Origin: Muribaculaceae bacterium
GTDB taxonomy: Bacteria > Bacteroidota > Bacteroidia > Bacteroidales > Muribaculaceae
Direction: 5' to 3'
Length of the DNA: 10,593 nt
Assembly (NCBI GenBank): GCA_017557665.1
Contig: JAFYYI010000072.1
Location: forward strand, 1-10,593
Made by a program: the position numbers and the translations under genes. How positions within the stretch are numbered: the first letter of the stretch is position 1; each line of letters starts with the position of its first letter. Below the pieces are notes generated by a model. That model searched no databases, was not told where the DNA came from, and saw nothing but the letters and a program-made list of their open reading frames with translations. Below are positions 5,983 through 10,593 of this stretch, piece by piece.

Positions 5983-8176
5983 TGAATTCAACGTGGCAGT
6001 CCTCGTCGCTGGAATTGCTGCTCACATAGGCGCGGAATTTTCCGGGTTCAACGGTCCAGTCATGGATGGTCTCACTGTAATACTTCAGATCATCGAGCGT
6101 GATGGTGAACTCGGCCGTCTTGGTCTCGCCAGGAGCAAGGTCGAGTTTGACGAAGTTCTTGAGTTCCTTGCGTGGACGGTCGACGCTACACTCCAGGTCG
6201 CTGATGTAGAGTTGGACGATTTCCTTGCCTGCCACCTTGCCCGTGTTGGTCACCGGCACGCTTAGCGTGATGGGGGTGTCGTTGGTGATATGGGCCGAGG
6301 TGAGGGTAGGCTCACCGTACATGAAGGTGGTATAACTCAGGCCGTAGCCGAACGGGAACTGCGGCTCAATCTTGCGGGTGTCGAAGTGGCGGTAGCCGAT
6401 GTAGATGCCCTCGCTGTAATAGACCTGCTTGTTCTCGCCGGGATAGGCCTTGGTGCCGTATTTATAGTAGGGATAATCCTCGATGGTCTTGGCGAAGGTG
6501 ACGGGCAGTTTGCCGCTGGGGTTGACCTTGCCGCTGAGCACGCCAGCCAGTGCGTCACCACCCATCGAGCCCAAGTACCAGCAATGCAGCAGGCCCTTGA
6601 TTTTGTTGAGCCAAGGCATCGCATAGGGGTTGCCGCCAAAGGTGATGACAATCATATTCTTCTGGATTTTGGCCAGGCCTTCGATGAGTTCGTTCTGCTC
6701 GAATGACAGGTCATAGCCCAGACGGTCGCCGTTCTCGCAGTCTTCCTTGTGGTTCTTGTTCAAGCCGCCGATGTAGATGATGAGGTCGGCATTCTTGGCC
6801 TTGCGCAAGGCCTCTTCTCTCAGACGTACGCGCTCAGAGGGGTCGACTTCGTCGACATGGTCATACATGGCACGGCCCGAGAGATAACCCTGGGCATAAT
6901 CCACCTTGTCGCCATAGAGTTTCTTGATGGCCTCGAGCGGACTGATGTCGCGCAGGGTCTTGAGCTCCGATGAGCCGCCGCCCTGAGTGAGGCTGCGAGT
7001 GGCATTCTCGCCCACGACGAGAATCTTCTTGTAACGCTCGGGGGCGATGGGCAGGATGTTCTTCTCGTTGCGCAGCAGGGTGATGCCTTCCTCGCCGATG
7101 GCTAGACAGGCCTCGTAGTGATCCTCGCTGCACTGCTTGCCGATGGCCTTGTCGGGGTTCATGCAGGTGCGGAACATGGTGCGCAGCACGCGTCGAACCT
7201 TGTCGTCAAGATAAGACTCGTCGAGTTTGCCTTCTTTGATGAGTGTCTCGAGTGGACGGGCCATATAGTAGTCGTCGTAGGTATATTCCGATTCTCTGGT
7301 CTTGCCGTCGGTATAGGAGCCCATCTCGATGTCAAGGCCTCCCGTGGCGGCTTGCCAGGTGTCGGTCGTGCCGCCCCAGTCGCTGATGACGGCGCCGTCA
7401 AATCCCCACTGGCGCTTTAGGATGCCGTTGAGCAGCGAGTCGTTGTTGCAGCAGTGGACGCCCTGCCACAGGTTATAGCTGCCCATGACGCTCCACACGT
7501 GAGCCTCCTCAACGGCTTTCTTGAAGGCGGGCAGATAGATCTCGTTGATGGCACGCTCGCTGACGTTGACATTGGCAGCAAAGCGGTCCACCTCCTGGTT
7601 GTTCAAGAAGAAGTGCTTGATGCAGCATGCCACGCCGTTGGCCTGGGCTGCCTTGATGTAGGGCACTACCATTTCGCCAGCCAGATATGGGTCTTCGCCC
7701 ATATATTCAAAGGCGCGGCCGTTGAGCGGCAGGCGGGCCATGTTCACGCCGGGGCCCAGCAAGATGTCCTTGCCGCGGAAGGCAAACTCCTCGCTCAAGG
7801 CGTTGCCGTAGAGGGCCGACAGGTCGCGGTTCCAAGTCGCTGCCAGGCAGGTGAGCGACGGGAAGGCCACGATGCTGTCGTTGGTCCACTGGGCGGGCGA
7901 CCAAGTGTTCCATTCAAGTTCCTCGCGCACGCCGTGAGGGCCGTCGTCCATATTGAGTTGGCGGATGCCCAGTCGGGGCACGCCAGCGCTGGTGAACTTG
8001 CTCTGGGCATGAATCACTTGGATTTTCTCATGCAGCGTCATGCGCGACAGGGCGTCTTCTACGCGTTGCTCGAGGGGCGCACTGCTATCCAGGTAAATCG
8101 GCTTCGTTTTTTGTGCCGAGACGGTGGTCGTTGCCAGCATCAGAACTATGGCAATGGTCGAAATTAATCTCTTCAT
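5975..8176 (-). CDS. GH3 beta-glucosidase, secreted
   Basis: 733 residues. A signal peptide (residues 1-21, cleavage after TTTVSA) suggests a periplasmic enzyme. The N-terminal TIM-barrel domain (~30-345) carries DDGPHGVR (77-84), GRAFEYMGEDPYL (153-165), the Lys187-His188 pair of CCIKHFF, and the nucleophile Asp266 in AVISDWGGT. The alpha/beta-sandwich domain (~360-565) has EGITLLRNE (363-371), DRLGYDLSFEQNEL and GDALAGVLSGKVNPSGKLPVT. YYSEGIYIGYRHFD (587-599) follows, and Glu589 is the likely acid/base by analogy with three-domain GH3 beta-glucosidases. A fibronectin-III-like domain ends the protein (~636-725). Such enzymes release glucose from the non-reducing end of beta-gluco-oligosaccharides. 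Here it would act after GH31 has removed the xylose. Beta-xylosidase activity is less likely but possible. The start lies 50 bp after the GH31 stop, with GH43 18 bp downstream. Confidence 0.93.
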   Translation of the reverse strand: MKRLISTIAIVLMLATTTVSAQKTKPIYLDSSAPLEQRVEDALSRMTLHEKIQVIHAQSKFTSAGVPRLGIRQLNMDDGPHGVREELEWNTWSPAQWTNDSIVAFPSLTCLAATWNRDLSALYGNALSEEFAFRGKDILLGPGVNMARLPLNGRAFEYMGEDPYLAGEMVVPYIKAAQANGVACCIKHFFLNNQEVDRFAANVNVSERAINEIYLPAFKKAVEEAHVWSVMGSYNLWQGVHCCNNDSLLNGILKRQWGFDGAVISDWGGTTDTWQAATGGLDIEMGSYTDGKTRESEYTYDDYYMARPLETLIKEGKLDESYLDDKVRRVLRTMFRTCMNPDKAIGKQCSEDHYEACLAIGEEGITLLRNEKNILPIAPERYKKILVVGENATRSLTQGGGSSELKTLRDISPLEAIKKLYGDKVDYAQGYLSGRAMYDHVDEVDPSERVRLREEALRKAKNADLIIYIGGLNKNHKEDCENGDRLGYDLSFEQNELIEGLAKIQKNMIVITFGGNPYAMPWLNKIKGLLHCWYLGSMGGDALAGVLSGKVNPSGKLPVTFAKTIEDYPYYKYGTKAYPGENKQVYYSEGIYIGYRHFDTRKIEPQFPFGYGLSYTTFMYGEPTLTSAHITNDTPITLSVPVTNTGKVAGKEIVQLYISDLECSVDRPRKELKNFVKLDLAPGETKTAEFTITLDDLKYYSETIHDWTVEPGKFRAYVSSNSSDEDCHVEFSY

Positions 8177-8178
8177 TA

Positions 8179-8213
8179 TCTCTTGTTTTGGTTATTGGTT
8201 ATCGTCTCTTGTT
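8179..8213. repeat. Short direct repeat in the GH31-GH3 gap
   Basis: TCTCTTGTT occurs at 8179-8187 and again at 8205-8213, a 26-bp period. GTTATT also occurs at 8191-8196 and 8211-8216. This is the longest gap inside the operon (50 bp) and lies directly upstream of the GH3 start. It could be a protein-binding or mRNA element, or a remnant duplication. No promoter of the Bacteroidota type (TTTG with TAnnTTTG) is visible beside it. Confidence 0.35.
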
Positions 8214-8226
8214 ATTAGCTCACACG

Positions 8227-10593
8227 TTATAATTTAACGGTCACTTGCTTGCCGTTGTACTCTACCATCTGCCCTGAGGGATTCTCGAGGTCGAGCTCGC
8301 GGGGATTGTCGCGGGTGATGACAACGACATTGAAGCGGCGCTGCTTGAGCATGCCCTTGAACGAGCCCTTGCGTTCGCCAATGGTGAGCGTGCGCGTGGC
8401 TTCGTCGTAGTTGAAGTCGATGGTGGCATATTTGCCTATCTCGTAGTTGTAGTTGGTGCCCTCGTCCTCGTAGAGCTGGAACTGGCCGTCGGCACCTGTG
8501 TAGATATACAGGTTGATGAGCTCGGCGGGCTTTTCGTCACACCACTGCATCTCGGGGCCGAAGGGGATGATGCTGCCTTCGCGCACAAACACGGGCATCG
8601 TCTCATAGGGAGCGTCAACCACCAGCTTCTGGCCGCCTTCGATATACTGGCCGCTGTACAGGTCATACCAGCCGCACTGCTTGGGGAAATAGACCTGGCG
8701 GTTGCGGGCCTTGTAGGTGGCGACGGGGCAGGCCATAAAGGCGGGGCCGAACATCCACTGGTCAGGGATGTCGAGCACGTTCTTGTCGTCGGCAAAGTCC
8801 ATCACCAATGCGCGCATGAGCGTGTAGTCATTGAAGTGTGCCCAACCGGCCATTGAGTAGAGGTAGGGCATCATGCGGTAACGCAGTTTGTGATAATAGA
8901 CGATGCTGTTGTAGGCGGGATGACCCTCGGGGGCGATGTTCCACACTTCGCGCAGGGGCCATTGGCCGTGGGCACGGTACAGGGGAATGAAGCATCCGAA
9001 CTGGTTCCAGCGGGCTTGCAGCTCGCGCCACTCGGTGAGGTCTCTATTCTCTTGGCCCGTGTTGTCAAACAGCTGCTGTGCGGCCACATAGCGGTTCTCG
9101 ACGCAGAAGCCGCCCTGGTCCATGCCCCAGAAGGGGATGCCCGACATTGAGAAGTTGAGGCCTGCAGTCATCTGGGCCCTCATGTCTTCCCAACGGGTGC
9201 CGATGTCGCCGCTCCATGTGGCAGTTGAGTAGCGTTGTTCGCCTGCAAAGCCGCTGCGGGTAAGCAGGAACACGCGCTTGTTGTTACCCGTGGCACGCTG
9301 GCCGTTATAGATGGCGTCGGCGTTGACGATAGAGTAGGCGTTGAAATATTCGGTCGATGAACCCAGGGCCGTGGGGCCTGACAGGGCTTTGCGGTACCAC
9401 ATGGGCGTGCAGTCGCGTATGTTGGGCTCGCTGGCGTCCATCCACCAGGCGTCGATGCTCTGGCCGTATTTGGTGTACAGGTTGTCATCCATCTGTTTCC
9501 AGAACAACTTGCGGGCACCTGCGTCATAGGCATCATAGAACGAGCCGCGGAATCCCAGCCAGTCGTGGATGTCGTCCTTGATGGCCTGCTTGTAAATCCA
9601 GCCTTTGGCGTCGAGGGCCTTGTAGTTGTCGACGGTCTCATAGAATTTGGGCCAGACGCTGATCATGAAGCGGCCGCCCATGGCGTGTACCGAGTCGAGC
9701 ATGGCCTGTGGGTTGGGGTAGCGCGCAGCCTCAAAGGTGTGGTCGCCCCAGTTCTCCAGTTTCCAGTAGTTCCAGTCCTGCACAATGTTGTCGATGGGGA
9801 TGCGGCGGTTGCGGAACTCGGCAAGCGTCTGCTCGATGTCTTGCGAACTCTTGTAGCGCTCGCGGCTCTGCCAGAAGCCCAGCACCCACTTGGGATATAA
9901 CGAAGCCTTACCCGTGAGGGTGCGGTAACCCGAGATGATTTCGTCAAAGCTCTTACCGGCGATGAAGTAGTAGTCCATGTCGCGGCTCATCTCGCTCCAC
10001 ACGGTGAGTTGCTCGCGTTCGGCAGCGCTGCGGGGGGTCGACACGCGCAGTCCGCAATAAGACACGTCGCCGTCGGGTTGCCACTCAATGCGCAGCTGAG
10101 TCTTTTTGCCTGAAGGCACCTGAGCGGTAAATTTCCATGCGTTGGGGTTCCATGCCGTGCGCCAGCGCTCGGGAACCACTTCCTCGCCGCCAATGTACAC
10201 CTTGATGTAGCCGGCATAGTAGAGGATGAACTGGCGCAGCGTCTCGCTCACGCGTCCCTTGGGCTCGATGAAGCCTTCATAGACCACCGTCGCGCCGTTC
10301 AGGGCAAAACCCTTCGGCAGGTTCTTGATGCCACCGGGCTCGGTCAACTTGCCCAGCTCCGATCCTGTGGGCATGTCAAACTCAAAATAGAGGGAGTCCT
10401 CGCCGCGCACCAGGCGTTGGCCGTTCTTGTCGGTATAGGTGCCCGTCAGGCTGCCTTTCTTGCCGTACTTGTCATAGAGGTTGAAGGCACGGTTGAGCTG
10501 CAGGTAGTCCTCGGGGTTGCCAAAGCGGCAATAGCTGTAGCTGTCCCACAGGATGCCGTAGCCGTTGGTGCTCAGCACCATGGGCACGCTCAC
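8227..10593 (-). CDS. GH31 alpha-xylosidase with PA14 insert (5' end beyond the window)
   Basis: The last 788 residues are visible, numbered here from the window edge. The frame is open at position 10593, and its signal peptide and first part are missing. Residues ~50-185 contain a PA14-like module inserted in the N-terminal beta-domain (VVYEGFIEP, LYYAGYIKVYI, RIEWQPDG). The catalytic barrel follows (~235-590). It has QDWNYWK (272-278), nucleophile Asp386 in WWMDASEPNI, and acid/base Asp463 in TATWSGDIGTRWEDM. C-terminal beta-domains include a DUF5110-like segment (~690-765). WMDASEP, not WxDMNEP, together with the PA14 insert fits alpha-xylosidases of the Cellvibrio Xyl31A and Bacteroides GH31A kind. 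These remove alpha-1,6-xylose from the non-reducing end of xyloglucan oligosaccharides. It is the most upstream visible gene of the operon. The operon promoter must lie outside the window or further upstream. An alpha-glucosidase is a weaker alternative. Confidence 0.93.
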   Translation of the reverse strand: MSVPMVLSTNGYGILWDSYSYCRFGNPEDYLQLNRAFNLYDKYGKKGSLTGTYTDKNGQRLVRGEDSLYFEFDMPTGSELGKLTEPGGIKNLPKGFALNGATVVYEGFIEPKGRVSETLRQFILYYAGYIKVYIGGEEVVPERWRTAWNPNAWKFTAQVPSGKKTQLRIEWQPDGDVSYCGLRVSTPRSAAEREQLTVWSEMSRDMDYYFIAGKSFDEIISGYRTLTGKASLYPKWVLGFWQSRERYKSSQDIEQTLAEFRNRRIPIDNIVQDWNYWKLENWGDHTFEAARYPNPQAMLDSVHAMGGRFMISVWPKFYETVDNYKALDAKGWIYKQAIKDDIHDWLGFRGSFYDAYDAGARKLFWKQMDDNLYTKYGQSIDAWWMDASEPNIRDCTPMWYRKALSGPTALGSSTEYFNAYSIVNADAIYNGQRATGNNKRVFLLTRSGFAGEQRYSTATWSGDIGTRWEDMRAQMTAGLNFSMSGIPFWGMDQGGFCVENRYVAAQQLFDNTGQENRDLTEWRELQARWNQFGCFIPLYRAHGQWPLREVWNIAPEGHPAYNSIVYYHKLRYRMMPYLYSMAGWAHFNDYTLMRALVMDFADDKNVLDIPDQWMFGPAFMACPVATYKARNRQVYFPKQCGWYDLYSGQYIEGGQKLVVDAPYETMPVFVREGSIIPFGPEMQWCDEKPAELINLYIYTGADGQFQLYEDEGTNYNYEIGKYATIDFNYDEATRTLTIGERKGSFKGMLKQRRFNVVVITRDNPRELDLENPSGQMVEYNGKQVTVKL

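Noticed and set aside
7454..8167. Plus-strand open frame opposite the N-terminal part of the GH3 gene
   Set aside because: It overlaps fully with a confidently assigned GH3 barrel domain, and its composition is that of an antisense frame.
10591..10593. GTG at the window edge as the start codon of the GH31 gene
   Set aside because: The frame is open at the edge. The encoded protein would lack a signal peptide and begin in the middle of the N-terminal beta-domain, so this is an internal valine codon.
1..10593. tRNA, rRNA, riboswitch, CRISPR array, insertion sequence or phage genes
   Set aside because: Nearly all of the window is intact coding sequence. The gaps are 18-50 bp except for the 167-bp convergent gap, and none holds such structures.

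Overview
The window looks like chromosomal DNA from a member of the Bacteroidales, most likely a Prevotellaceae or Muribaculaceae gut or rumen type. The evidence is the dense packing of secreted glycoside hydrolases on one strand, a lipoprotein with the acidic post-cysteine surface-export signal typical of Bacteroidota, translation starts mostly without Shine-Dalgarno sequences, and moderately GC-rich coding sequence. The genus is an inference and cannot be fixed from this sequence.

Layout: positions 1-329 (+) hold the 3' end of a GH26 beta-mannanase-like gene, closed by a strong intrinsic terminator at 358-394. The rest is one block of six minus-strand genes with gaps of only 18-50 bp, read from right to left. 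They are a GH31 alpha-xylosidase (5' end outside the window), a GH3 beta-glucosidase, a GH43 arabinofuranosidase/xylosidase, an AraC-family regulator, an SGNH carbohydrate esterase of the 'sialate O-acetylesterase' type, and a GH5 (subfamily-4-like) endoglucanase lipoprotein. The two transcription units converge at about 330-496.

Together the minus-strand genes read as the enzymatic core of a xyloglucan utilisation locus. The surface GH5_4 endo-enzyme would cut the beta-1,4-glucan backbone. The esterase would remove acetyl groups. The GH43 would take off arabinosyl (or xylosyl) side groups and GH31 the alpha-1,6-xylose. GH3 would release glucose from the exposed backbone ends. The enzyme set resembles the experimentally defined Bacteroides ovatus xyloglucan locus (GH5_4, GH31 with a PA14 insert, GH3, GH43). 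Differences visible here are a stand-alone AraC regulator inside the operon, an added esterase, and no SusC/SusD pair, galactosidase or fucosidase within the window. Those may lie beyond position 10593.

All six minus-strand frames are intact, and the catalytic residues I could place are present, although the acid partner of the esterase triad is not settled. I see no RNA genes, mobile elements or CRISPR. I do not see a wholly unknown system. The most interesting points are the candidate xyloglucan acetylesterase and the mid-operon regulator.
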